A DNA stretch of 64,000 nt. Source: Bradyrhizobium viridifuturi (GTDB lineage: Bacteria > Pseudomonadota > Alphaproteobacteria > Rhizobiales > Xanthobacteraceae). The notes beneath the pieces are model-generated. The model had not been told where the DNA came from and did not search any database. It saw only the letters and a list, made by a program, of their open reading frames with translations. Positions 34,123 through 42,402 of the stretch are shown here, piece by piece. Location: the NCBI RefSeq assembly GCF_001238275.1, contig NZ_LGTB01000027.1:1-64000 (forward strand), in the 5' to 3' direction. Positions within the stretch are counted from its first letter, which is position 1. Each line of letters opens with the position of its first letter. Position numbers and translations under genes: made by a program.

Positions 34123-34718
34123 ATGAAAGGCAAATTTCCAAACGGTCTCGCGGAAGCATGGAGCGACGGGCTATCAGCCAAGGCGCCCTCGCAAAGGCAA
34201 TCGGCACCACTCAGCAGCAGATCAGCAAGCTGGTGCATGGGGAGCGCGAGATGACGGCGCTCTGGGCAGAACGACTTGCGCCACTTTTGCGAACCTCGCC
34301 CGAAAAGCTCGTTTTCCCAGGTCTCAAGACCTTCCGCGCACCTCTGCTTTCGTGGGTTAGCGCGGGCCGACTGGCTCATCAGGAGGGGGTAAAACGTTCG
34401 GACGTCCGAAAATATGTTTACTTGGCGGACTTGCCGAAAGGCGATTGGATCGTTCTCGAGGTCCAAGGGGACTCCATGGATAGGATCGCACCCGATGGCG
34501 CTTACATCTGCGTCAACCTCTCCGATCACCGCGTCCTTAACGACAAGTTCTACGTTTTCGGCACGCCGGAGGGCGAAGCCACCTTCAAGCGCTACCGCGC
34601 CGGTAACCCGCCACGGTTGCAGCCGTACTCTACCAACCCCGACCACGAAACGATCCACATGACCGGCGAGACCATCGTTGTTGGGCGCGTTGGCAGAGTC
34701 ATCCATGAACTGAGTTGA
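34123..34718 (+). pseudogene. CI-type repressor with S24 peptidase domain, frameshifted near 34,158
   Basis: The true start MKGKFPNGLAEA is in one frame; the HTH and all that follows (ERRAISQGALAKAIGTTQQQ) are in another. One base restored after GAAGCA (about 34,157-34,160) joins them. The C-terminal S24/LexA domain is complete: cleavage-site Ala-Gly in SWVSAGRL, catalytic Ser in EVQGDSMDR, and Lys in EATFKRYR, so the repressor would self-cleave after RecA activation. An ATG at 34158 could only give a protein missing the first helix. A truly null CI should not maintain a lysogen, which favours a sequence error. Confidence 0.82.
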
Positions 34719-34729
34719 GCGGTAAATAC

Positions 34730-34794
34730 ACACCAACCCAGTGCAAAACATAGACTCACACCGATTTGGTGTTGACTTAACCCCAAATTGGGGT
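34730..34794. promoter_or_regulatory. Left operator array, three sites downstream of cI
   Basis: Sites at 34730-34744 (ACACCAACCCAGTGC, weak right arm), 34758-34772 (ACACCGATTTGGTGT), and 34780-34794 (ACCCCAAATTGGGGT, perfect but variant arms); centres are 28 and 22 bp apart. TTGACT at 34772-34777 is a fair -35 for the rightward operon that starts at 34830. Together with the first triplet this reproduces the lambda OL/OR layout. Confidence 0.75.
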
Positions 34795-34829
34795 TGGAAG
34801 TATTCCCGTGAAACAAACGGGGAACTCCC

Positions 34830-35114
34830 ATGCGACGAACTTTCTGTAATCGCCTTCCCGCTGCCGGCCGCGCACTCTCTGCCCTGGCCATCGTCCCTGA
34901 CTACATTGATACCGCGCTTGTAAAGCCGCGCGCCCCCCTCTCGCCGAGCGAGACGGTCAGGCGTATGGCCGATGACATGCGTGAAGCCTCTTATCGCGAG
35001 GGCGGCCTCACCGAAGACGATCTCGAGCGGAAGGGCTTCACGCGCGCGCAGATCAAGGCGCATGCGGCTGATGCCCGCGCATTGGCGCAGCAGCTTGCTG
35101 GACCGAGCCTTTGA
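34830..35114 (+). CDS. First protein of the rightward operon, unknown
   Basis: A 94-aa protein. GGGGAA lies 6 nt before the ATG. Its middle (SPSETVRRMADDMREASYREGGLTEDDLERKGFTRAQI) is charged and helical. It is expressed from the promoter under the left operators, the position of lambda N, but no arginine-rich antiterminator motif is seen. Confidence 0.6.
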   Translation: MRRTFCNRLPAAGRALSALAIVPDYIDTALVKPRAPLSPSETVRRMADDMREASYREGGLTEDDLERKGFTRAQIKAHAADARALAQQLAGPSL

Positions 35115-35130
35115 GAGCAGCTCATCTCTA

Positions 35131-35340
35131 ATGAAGCGTCTTCAACGCAATCACTACATTGCGCTTGCGCTGCTCGAATACAGTCCATTCGAGCGGCATC
35201 CGCGCGGCGGCTGGCGGTTTGGCGCCAGGAGGATCACGAGCGAAATGGCCGACCGCCTGATCGCCGGCGGCCGCGCGCAAATCATTGACGACACTTTGCG
35301 GCCGGTATTTCGGACTGCATCCGCGAGGTCTCGCCGATGA
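35131..35340 (+). CDS. Hypothetical rightward operon protein
   Basis: A 69-aa basic protein (MKRLQRNHYIALALLEYSPFERHPRGGWRFG ... DTLRPVFRTASARSRR). The ATG at 35131 is the first after the preceding gene; the open frame before it overlaps that gene. The stop overlaps the next start (ATGA). Confidence 0.5.
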   Translation: MKRLQRNHYIALALLEYSPFERHPRGGWRFGARRITSEMADRLIAGGRAQIIDDTLRPVFRTASARSRR

Positions 35341-35507
35341 CGCTGGCGATCTTCATCGCAGCCAGCTTTATGGTCGGCCTTTTGGCCGGCCTTCGCGTTG
35401 GATACCGCCGCGGCTTCGAACGTGGAGTAGAGGCAGCAGAGCGCCTCTATCCACCGATCAGGGTTTATGGAGACAGCGTCGCCCAACGTAGCGAGCGCCG
35501 CGCATGA
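35337..35507 (+). CDS. Small membrane protein, rightward operon
   Basis: A 56-aa protein with an N-terminal helix (MTLAIFIAASFMVGLLAGLRV) followed by a charged tail. It is coupled to both neighbours by ATGA overlaps. Below the size usually listed, but the coupling supports it. Confidence 0.5.
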   Translation: MTLAIFIAASFMVGLLAGLRVGYRRGFERGVEAAERLYPPIRVYGDSVAQRSERRA

Positions 35508-35719
35508 CCGCGCCGATCACCGAGAAACGACTGCTCGACGCGATCGCCGTCGTTTCGGAGGTGATCATCCTGCACGGCGCGAAGTATGCCCCGCTTCTCG
35601 ACCGTCTCGAGCAGGAGCTCGAGACTTTAAGATTGTACGATGATCCGGTTAGCCGCGCTCGGCGCCATCTAGCTAAGCTGGTACCGGTGCAAGAGGTCCC
35701 TCAGTCACCTACCTCGTAG
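35504..35719 (+). CDS. Hypothetical rightward operon protein
   Basis: A 71-aa helical protein (DAIAVVSEVIILHGAKYAPLLDRLEQELETLR). ATGA overlap with the preceding gene. It is the last gene of the rightward operon; the TIR-like gene converges on it from the other strand. Function unknown. Confidence 0.5.
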   Translation: MTAPITEKRLLDAIAVVSEVIILHGAKYAPLLDRLEQELETLRLYDDPVSRARRHLAKLVPVQEVPQSPTS

Positions 35720-35727
35720 GCTCGTTT

Positions 35728-36549
35728 TTAAGCTTTAATGAGCTCCTCGCGCTCCATGACAAGGCGCACCTCCTCGAAAGCGGCGCTGATCTTGCCCTTC
35801 GGAAAGCGAATTTGCCCTAGCCCCTGCACGTTGCTGAATTCGGCACAGCCATCTTCAAGTAATAGGATAGCCCTGGTGAAGCCTAGACGCCCCTGAAATA
35901 AACCAGCTTCGTGCACGACGTTCATGCGCGCCTGAACTGCGCCATCTGCCATCTCGTCCTCGCCAGTCATCACGAGCAATGCGATGGATGCCGCGTCGAG
36001 CATCTCTGAAAGTCGGGCGATGTTGGTCACGCCGGCAACCGGGACCCGGTTAAACTCATCCCAGGGCAGACTGAGCCGGTCCTGAACGAAATCCTTGAGT
36101 TCTCGCCACGCGCCGGAACGACCATGACCGATGAAAACGTTAGTCCCAATGCGGTCAGCCACGATTTTACGCTTTTCCTTTCGCTCGAGGTAGGACGCCC
36201 CCTTCGTTGCGAGTTCCGACATCGCCCTGCACAGTTCGAATGACGTTTTTATCGATGCGACTTCGGCAAGGACATCGATGTGCGGGGGGACTTGATTGCC
36301 CTGCCCCACTACAATTGTATCGCGGGTCATGTGTTGCCCCTTCGGCCTCCAATGCTCAGCTACGTCCATCTTGGAGGCCGGCTCCAGCTTTTCGAGATCG
36401 TCCTTCAACTTGGATAGGAACGCGTCAGGCTGTCCTGACAACTCGGTTTCGATGATCGATTCGATTGTAGATTTCGACGCATTGGCGAATTTGTTGGCCT
36501 TACGTGCGGCGTCGCGCGCCGGCTCGATATCGGGCTCGCCAGCCTGCAT
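35728..36549 (-). CDS. TIR-like nucleotide-binding protein (candidate phage defence effector)
   Basis: About 273 aa from the ATG at 36549; the frame stays open to 36747, so the start is uncertain. The C-terminal domain (about 155-273) matches the PF10137 / COG4271 TIR-like family (the Cap12/Pycsar type): TNVFIGHGRSGAWRELKDF, IARLSEMLDAASIALLVMTGEDE, NVVHEAGLFQGRLGFTRAILLLEDG, and GLGQIRFPKGKI. The Glu in HEAGLFQG corresponds to the expected NADase catalytic position (from family knowledge). The N-terminal 150 residues are helical and would hold the sensor. It sits at the prophage edge beside the tRNA, a usual place for cargo. Confidence 0.8.
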   Translation of the reverse strand: MQAGEPDIEPARDAARKANKFANASKSTIESIIETELSGQPDAFLSKLKDDLEKLEPASKMDVAEHWRPKGQHMTRDTIVVGQGNQVPPHIDVLAEVASIKTSFELCRAMSELATKGASYLERKEKRKIVADRIGTNVFIGHGRSGAWRELKDFVQDRLSLPWDEFNRVPVAGVTNIARLSEMLDAASIALLVMTGEDEMADGAVQARMNVVHEAGLFQGRLGFTRAILLLEDGCAEFSNVQGLGQIRFPKGKISAAFEEVRLVMEREELIKA

Positions 36550-36571
36550 GCCGATTAGTCGAATTACGTGG

Positions 36572-36844
36572 TCAAACTGGTACTCCCGCCAGTCGCCCCG
36601 CGATCCGAAACTTGTGTACGACGTATCCTTTACCCACGACATTAACCCGCAGCCACGGCTCGTATCCTGCCGTAACAAGCCCTGAGACCACGTGCTCCGC
36701 AGTGACCAAGTGTTGGAAGAACTGCTCATTCTCGAAATACGAAACAAAAAAAGCCGTAGCTCTCGGTTTGAACCTGCCGTTTTTTTTAACCCCGATGAAA
36801 GCGACGGTTTGTAGCGTGTAGTCTGAAAGATTCACGACCGGCAC
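36572..36844 (-). pseudogene. N-terminal fragment of a trypsin-like peptidase
   Basis: 90 residues. VKKNGRFKPRATAFFVSYF and HLVTAEHVVSGL match the first part of trypsin-like serine peptidases, including the catalytic His motif TAxHVV. The frame stops before any Asp or GxSG motif. The TIR-like gene follows 22 bases later in a different frame. It may be a truncated partner of a two-gene defence locus, or one fused gene broken by indels; a single missing base does not join the frames (it would take a +1 shift). Confidence 0.5.
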
Positions 36845-36950
36845 CTATCCGAAAACTCAGTAAGTGAAACCCGCGCACAGGATGAGTAGAGCTTGCGCAG
36901 CGAAATGCCATTCATAGCGAACAGTTCGAGAACGACTCATTCTTAGTTGG

Positions 36951-36971
36951 CGTCCAACAAAACGTCCAACA
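36951..36971. repeat. Tandem CGTCCAACA near the attachment site
   Basis: CGTCCAACA at 36951-36959 and 36963-36971, separated by AAA, about 65 bp inside the prophage from the tRNA end. Short direct repeats at such a distance are what integrase arm sites look like, but only two copies are present here. Confidence 0.35.
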
Positions 36972-37033
36972 CGCACAGGGACAAAACCCTAAGCATTTGA
37001 AAAACCGATGAAATTTTCGGAGGATGCGCGCGA

Positions 37034-37080
37034 TGGCGCTCCCTAGCGGAATCGAACCGCTCTCTCCACCGTGAAAGGGT
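37034..37080. other. Candidate attachment site (att) in the tRNA 3' half
   Basis: The transition from phage genes to chromosome occurs at the tRNA 3' end. The core should be part of 37034-37080, duplicated at the other prophage end. That end is outside the window, so the repeat itself cannot be seen; no integrase gene is present in the window either. Confidence 0.5.
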
Positions 37081-37108
37081 GGCGTCCTAACCGATAGACG
37101 AAGGGAGC
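37034..37108 (-). tRNA. tRNA-Glu(TTC)
   Basis: Read on the minus strand: acceptor GCTCCCT pairs with AGGGAGC, the anticodon loop is CTTTCAC with anticodon TTC, the T-arm has GGTTCGATTCC, and the encoded 3' CCA ends at 37034. 75 nt in all. Its 3' end faces the prophage, as expected when the phage integrates into the 3' half of a tRNA gene and restores it. Confidence 0.95.
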
Positions 37109-37264
37109 AAAACTCCCGGCAAATCAATACGTTAGACGTGAGATGCGCCGGACTGGCCGCTACCGGCGAACGGCTGCGACGGGCGAACGTATAGTGGCGA
37201 TTGGCCGGACGGGCAAGCGTTCAGAACGCTTTTCCCGGATCGCCGCCAGATTACCCGCGACGGT

Positions 37265-37429
37265 TCACCTGCAGGACAATCCGGCCTCGATCGAGGTCCA
37301 GAAGCCGCAATGCGACGGCACATGTGCATGGGCCCGCGAACCGCCCACATGAATCAGGATGGCGGCCGCAAGCGCGACGACGGCAACGGGAACAATCAAT
37401 CCTCGGAGCGACATTTTTCGGAACGGCAT
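37265..37429 (-). CDS. Small secreted or membrane-anchored protein
   Basis: A 54-aa frame with a basic start and one hydrophobic helix (RGLIVPVAVVALAAAILIHVGG) followed by HAHVPSHCGFWTSIEAGLSC. The ATG at 37429 is taken; 37414 is possible. No family recognised. First gene on the chromosomal side of the tRNA. Confidence 0.45.
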   Translation of the reverse strand: MPFRKMSLRGLIVPVAVVALAAAILIHVGGSRAHAHVPSHCGFWTSIEAGLSCR

Positions 37430-37507
37430 GGGCCTGCGCATCGAACCATATCGTGGCCTAACTAAGGCCGGCAGATCGGACGGCAGCAACACGCTCCGCG
37501 CCAGCCG

Positions 37508-37848
37508 CTAGTGGTTGCTGGCGACGTCCTGACGATTGGTCGGCTGCGCCGCCGCTACCGCCGGCTTCTGCTTGATACAGGTGCTGCAGATCACGAGCTT
37601 GCGCGCCAGCCGGTCGTCGGCATCCTGTTCCGACAATTGCGTCTCAGCTACCGCCGGCGACGCATTGCGCGCGTGGCGGCGCGGCTGCGGAGCATTGGGA
37701 TCCTGGCCGGCACCGTCCCAGGCCAGCGGACCTGTTCCCGGCGGCGGGGCCGTCATGCTGTATTGCTGCGAATATTGCGCGCAGGCGCGAGCGCGATCGG
37801 AAGAAACAGCACAGCGGCCTTGCGAGCCCAGTTCCGGAATGCAGACAT
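37508..37848 (-). pseudogene. Small lipoprotein, frameshifted near 37,785
   Basis: The signal peptide MSAFRNWARKAAVLFLPIALA is in one frame; the mature part CAQYSQQYSMTAPPPGTGPLAWDG continues in another. One base restored near 37,783-37,788 gives ...LALAAC-AQYSQQ, a perfect lipobox. The rest is Pro/Gln/Ala-rich with a CSTC motif (VICSTCIKQKPA). Gene total 341 bases (3n-1), consistent with exactly one lost base. Function unknown. Confidence 0.6.
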
Positions 37849-38029
37849 GATCACACTCACACGCTATTCGTACCGCGACACCAGTACCGCGACCTAAGAG
37901 CAGAACCGCTAAGAAATCGTTCACCCTGATTGTTCCGTCGCATTCAACCACGACGGCATCAAGACGGGATTGCGGCGCGAAGCTGCAAAATCGAGCCGCA
38001 AATCAGAGACGCAAATCCGGAGTCCAACC

Positions 38030-39261
38030 ATGCCAGGCATCAACGGTCGCTTCGACGGCAAGCGCGTGCTCGCCGATCTCAATGCGCTGCGCGCGATCGG
38101 CGCCTACAAGACCGGCGTACACAAGCCGACATTCTCGGAACCGCATCTGCGCTCGCTCGACTGGCTCGCGGCGCGGTTGCCCGATGCCGAGCTCACGGCA
38201 ACGATCGACGGTATCGGCAACGTGTTCGGCACCAGCGCGAAAGCGGGGCCGAAGCTGCTCGCGGGCTCGCATCTCGAAAGCCAGAACCATGCGGGCTGGC
38301 TCGATGGCCCGCTCGGCGTGATCTACGCCCTGGAGGCCGCGCGCGTCATCAACGGCGACCCCGGCATCAACGGCGCGGTCGAAGTTGCCGCATGGTGCGA
38401 CGAGGAAGGCCATTTCGGCAGCTTCCTCGGCAGCCGCTCGTTTGCCGGCGCGGTGACCGAAGCCGATATCGATGCGGCACGCGACCGCTCCAGCGATCGC
38501 ACCATGCGACAGGCATTGCTCGATGCAGGCTTTGCCGGCCGCCCGCGCCTCGCCGCCGAAGCCGGCCGCCATATCGGCTATCTCGAAGCGCATATCGAGC
38601 AAGGCGACACGCTGGAAGCGAGCCGGCTCAAGATCGGCGTCGTCACCTCGATCGTCGGCATCTGGCAATATCGCATCAATTTCACCGGCGAGCAGAACCA
38701 TGCCGGCACCACGCGGATGGCGGTGCGCCGCGATGCAGGCCTGGCCCTGGCGCGGTTCTGCGTAGCGATCGACGACAGCTTCCCTGCCCTGTGCGGACCG
38801 CGCACGGTGTGGACCACCGGCCGCATCACGCTCGACCCCGGCGCGCCGAGCATCATTCCCGGCGGCGCGAGATGCTGTTTCAGATCCGCGACGATAATCC
38901 CGAGGTGATCGCGCGTCTCGAGGCGCACCTGCATCACCTGGCGGAACAAGCTACCGCGCAGGGCCGTTGCGGCGTCAAGGTCGAGCGCATCCGCACCGGG
39001 GTGCCCGCCATGATGACGCCTGCGTTCCAGGACGCGATCGAGGCCGCGAGCGCGGCCTGCGCCGGCGGCAAATCCATCCGCATGCCGAGCGGCGCCGGCC
39101 ATGATGCCCAGGTCCTTGCGACCCTCATGCCGGCGGCAATGCTGTTCGTGCCGTCGATCGGCGGCATCAGTCATCATTGGAGCGAGAACACCGACGATGC
39201 CGACATCGTGACCGGCGCCGAGGTGTTCGTCGACACCTGCCGGCGGCTGCTGGCCGGCTAG
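38030..39261 (+). pseudogene. M20-family amidohydrolase (allantoate amidohydrolase / carbamoylase type), frameshifted near 38,868
   Basis: About 410 aa when repaired. Metal-binding motifs are visible: GSHLESQNHAGWLDGPLGVI, CDEEGHFGSFLGSRSF, and EAHIEQG, with dimerisation residues (GEQNHAGTTRM) as in AllC/HyuC-type enzymes. The first frame ends ...IIPGGA; one base restored in GGCGGCGC-GAG joins it to EMLFQIRDDNPEVIARLEAH and on to the final His-rich metal motif (SGAGHDAQV ... GISHHWSEN). Substrate (allantoate, carbamoyl amino acid or beta-ureidopropionate) cannot be read from the sequence. Confidence 0.78.
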
Positions 39262-39286
39262 CCGCTTCATGGCGACGCCGCCGCGA

Positions 39287-40191
39287 TCAGGTCGGACCGC
39301 CCCGGTTGCCGGATCTCAGCGAGGCCAACGCGTGCGAACTCTGTACCGTCCCTCTCCTCGCCGTGAAGAAGACGTACAGCAAGCAGACGTCGATCAGGAT
39401 CGTGGCAGCCATGACGCCGTAGGCCCACGGGCTTTCCATCAGCTTCACTTCGATCAACACGCGTGACAGGCCAAACCCCACGACCCACGCATCAAAGCTC
39501 ATGCAGATCCGGCGAAACGTTTCGGCATCCAGCCGCCGGATCAGAAGGGCGCCGAGCGGTATGCCGACGACGACGCAAGGAACGAGCACGAACAGGATGC
39601 TCCGGCTCTCTTCGATGAACAGACCGAGCTTGTAGTACGCGATCGCGGTCAAGCCGGACTCCGTCACCCGGACCAGCGCGAGACCGGCCCGAAATTCATC
39701 TTTGACGAGGCCCTGATTGTTGAAGAGGATCGCCAGCGGCGGTCCCGAAATGGTCGTGACCGAGTACAGGACACCCAGCATCGTTCCAAAAGGCAAGCCG
39801 ACCAGCCATTTCGACTGGATCGCTTCCGCCAACCGGCCGCCTGCACCAGGATCAGCGGCAGAATAATCGAGTAGGTGGCGAATTTGGTCCATCCGGGCTG
39901 AAGCGACGTCAGCGCGAAGGCTCCGACTGCGATGCCGGGCAGCATGCCGACGAGGATCGGCAAGATGCGCCGCCACACGGCCGGGACACTGCCCAGGTTG
40001 ATGCAAAGAACGTAGAGGTTGACGAAGACTTCGACGATGACGATCGCGGGATTGAGGATGCGGTTGGTGTAGAACACCAGCGCGACCGGCACGGTGAGCG
40101 ACGAGAACCCGTACCCCAGCGCACCGTTTACAAAGGCCGCAAACAGAGCGCTCACGGCAAGAACGATCACAGCAGAATCAATCGAAGGCAT
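39287..40191 (-). pseudogene. TauE/SafE-like sulfite exporter family permease, frameshifted near 39,835
   Basis: The N-terminal frame (VIVLAVSALFAAFVNGALGYGFSS) is the TauE/SafE opening with the GxGFG-type turn. The C-terminal frame (WLVGLPFGTMLGVLYSVTTISGPPLAILFNNQG) holds the second repeat. One base restored at CAGGCGGCC-GG/GTTGG (39,829-39,842) joins them into about 301 aa with roughly eight membrane helices. The transported anion is unknown. Confidence 0.75.
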
Positions 40192-40614
40192 CTTTGGCTT
40201 TTACCGGATCAGTCACTGCCCGCTGCATTATAACTCAACGAAGCGCACGCGGTGCCCGAAACTTGCGGTGGCCTTGCAAAGCCCTGAGCGCGCCGCGACA
40301 GCGCAGCACTTCGTTTGCGCGGCAAAGAGGCCGACGCCGCGCGCCGTGCAAATGCGCCGCAATCGGCGGATCGGTGGTGCCGTCGCAGCGCGGTGCCCGG
40401 CACCCTTCCGCCGTCAGGAACCTTCCGGCAGTTGCTCTCCCTTGCTCTGATCGAGGCGTTTCTGCCGCGCTTTCGCAGGCACCGTGGCATATTGGACACG
40501 AGATCGGCGCCGAACGAACCGATTCCGCCAATCGTCCATTTGCAATCCGCTGAACTTGCTGCCATTTCTTCGAAACGCACCGCTGTGGTGCCATTGAAGG
40601 GGCCCGTTCGGCTC
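40192..40614. other. Intergenic region, nothing recognised
   Basis: 423 bases between the divergent permease and protease genes. No RNA, repeat or convincing promoter could be picked out. Open frames here have no start signals and poor composition. Confidence 0.4.
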
Positions 40615-41652
40615 ATGTTGTTGCTTGAGTCGCTTCCGACTGTGATCGGCGCCGCCGCCATCGCACCCGCGCTGCTGGTGCTGTGGCTGGTGATAGCCGC
40701 CGACGAGCGCCCCGGACCGCCGGTGCAGGTATGGCTCGCCTTCGTGCTCGGCGCGGCCAGCATCTCGCTGCTGGGCCTGGCGCGCATTCCCTTCAATGCG
40801 CTGCTGGCCATTCCCGACAATCCCTGGGCGACGCAGGCGGTGCGGGCGCTGTTTGGCGTCGCGGCTCCGGAGGAGATCGTCAAGGTCCTCGTCATCGTCG
40901 CCATCTCGACGCGGCGCCGCGCCTTCGCCGATCCGATGGATACCGTGGTGTATGGCGCAGCTGCCGGCCTCGGCTTCGCCGCCTATGAGAACCTCGCCTA
41001 TCTGGTCCAGCACAAGGATATGTGGCGCGCGCTCGCGGCGTTGCGCAGCGTGCTCACCGTGCCGTTCCACGGCGCGCTCGGCATCATCGCCGGCGCCTAT
41101 CTCGCGATCGCGCGCTCGGGTGGCGCGCTCGGCGCCTACCGGGGTCATCGCGACTGGGCGCGCATCACGAACTGGGCGCTGGTGCTGGTCGCACCGGTCC
41201 TGCTGCATGCGGCGTTCGACTTCCCGCTGCTTGCGCTCCAGCGCATCCCCGATCTCAGCGCGACCGCGCACCTGCTGCTCGGTTCGGCCAGCGTGCTGAT
41301 CGGCTTCTCCTCGATCGGGTTCGCAGTCCGCTTGGTGCGCCGCCTCGGCAGGCATCATGCCCCGCGCACCGACGTCGCGCGCGAGCGGCTGAGCCAGCTG
41401 CGGCGGATGTGGGCGCTGCTGCTGATCGGCGGCGGCACCGGCTTCGCCGGCGTTTCATTCCTGCTGACCTCGCTGCACCACTGGTATGTCAATCCCGAGC
41501 GCAATGCGTCCTTCATCCTGATCCCGATCGGCTTCACCTCGATCCTGATCGGACTGGCGCTGCTGATCGCGACCACCGCCGTCTACTTCCTCGGCCGCAA
41601 CCGGATGCGGACCGCCTCGGAGGGCTTTCCGTCCGCGCCGGGCCAGGGCTAG
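40615..41652 (+). CDS. PrsW-family intramembrane metalloprotease
   Basis: A 345-aa membrane protein with about nine helices. PrsW/CAAX-like motifs: APEEIVKV near residue 85 (the EExxK motif), YGAAAGLGFAAYENL, VPFHGALGIIAG, and LLHAAFDFPL, which supply the Glu and His metal ligands in the right order. ATG 40615 is chosen; the frame is open upstream but without start signals, and GTGs at 40585/40588 are alternatives. Substrate unknown. Confidence 0.82.
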   Translation: MLLLESLPTVIGAAAIAPALLVLWLVIAADERPGPPVQVWLAFVLGAASISLLGLARIPFNALLAIPDNPWATQAVRALFGVAAPEEIVKVLVIVAISTRRRAFADPMDTVVYGAAAGLGFAAYENLAYLVQHKDMWRALAALRSVLTVPFHGALGIIAGAYLAIARSGGALGAYRGHRDWARITNWALVLVAPVLLHAAFDFPLLALQRIPDLSATAHLLLGSASVLIGFSSIGFAVRLVRRLGRHHAPRTDVARERLSQLRRMWALLLIGGGTGFAGVSFLLTSLHHWYVNPERNASFILIPIGFTSILIGLALLIATTAVYFLGRNRMRTASEGFPSAPGQG

Positions 41653-41680
41653 GATACGCACGCAGATCCGGAGAGCCGCG

Positions 41681-42253
41681 ATGCCCCTGTCCAACGACCT
41701 CGACAAGCTGCGATCCGAGATGCAGGCCGCCGTCAAGGCGCACTGGAAGGCGTTCCTGTTCGAGGGCATCCTGCTCGTGGTGCTCGGCATCGCGGCGATG
41801 ATCGTGCCGGCCTTCGCGAGCCTCGCCGTCACCATTTTCCTCGGCTGGATGTTCCTGATCTCGGGCGTGGGCGGGCTGATCGCGACGTTCTGGGCGCGCA
41901 ACATGCCGGGCTTCTGGTGGTCGCTGATCTCGGCCGCGCTCGCCGTGCTGGCCGGCATGCTGCTGCTCGCCCGTCCGATGCAGGGCGTGCTGACGCTGAC
42001 CATCGTCGTCGGCGCCTATTTCATCGCCGAGGGCGTCGCCACCATCATGTATGCGCTGGAGCATCGCCGCGAATTGTCGGGACGCTGGTCGTGGCTCATG
42101 ATCGCCGGCCTGATGGATATCGTGATCGCCTTCTTCATCATCGCCGGCCTGCCGGAGTCGGCGGGCTGGGCGATCGGCCTGCTGGTCGGCCTCAACCTGA
42201 TGTTCGGCGGCGCAACGCTGATCGGGATGGCGTTGGCGGCGCGCAACACCTGA
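41681..42253 (+). CDS. HdeD / DUF308 family membrane protein
   Basis: A 190-aa protein with six membrane helices arranged as repeats: EGILLVVLGIAAMIVPAFASLAVTIFLGW, AGMLLLARPMQGVLTLTIVVGAYF, and GLMDIVIAFFIIAGLPESAGWAIGLLVGLN. This is the HdeD pattern, associated with acid stress in E. coli; function elsewhere is unproven. It starts 28 bases after the protease gene and may share its transcript. Confidence 0.82.
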   Translation: MPLSNDLDKLRSEMQAAVKAHWKAFLFEGILLVVLGIAAMIVPAFASLAVTIFLGWMFLISGVGGLIATFWARNMPGFWWSLISAALAVLAGMLLLARPMQGVLTLTIVVGAYFIAEGVATIMYALEHRRELSGRWSWLMIAGLMDIVIAFFIIAGLPESAGWAIGLLVGLNLMFGGATLIGMALAARNT

Positions 42254-42321
42254 CGGCGAACCGCGTCGGGCTTGCATTTGGGGGGTGACAGCACCAAATC
42301 CCTGGGCTATAGAGCCGCCCC

Positions 42322-42402
42322 ATGATCACCACTGCCACCAGCTATTTTTGGTACTTTAGCTACGACAGCTCGCTGGCGGCAGGAGGATCGCGCTCAATCT
42401 GA
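42322..42402 (+). CDS. Aromatic-codon leader peptide of the DAHP synthase gene
   Basis: A 26-codon frame MITTATSYFWYFSYDSS... with six aromatic codons in seven (Tyr8, Phe9, Trp10, Tyr11, Phe12, Tyr14; Ser13 between). It ends 24 bases before the terminator stem and 86 bases before the DAHP synthase GTG. Such clusters are the hallmark of leader peptides that sense charged tRNAs. Unusually, all three aromatic amino acids are measured by one peptide. Confidence 0.85.
   Translation: MITTATSYFWYFSYDSSLAAGGSRSI

Noticed and set aside
36572..36844. Single missing base joining the trypsin-like fragment to the TIR-like gene
   Set aside because: The frames differ in the opposite sense (+1), so the assembly-deletion pattern seen elsewhere does not explain it.
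36912..37127. 71-codon minus frame across the tRNA
   Set aside because: It overlaps the tRNA gene and has no coding pattern.
42301..42320. GCCGCC at 42314-42319 as segment 1 of the attenuator
   Set aside because: It pairs over only 6 bases and lies before the leader start, while 42333-42342 gives 9 of 10 pairs and sits right before the control codons.
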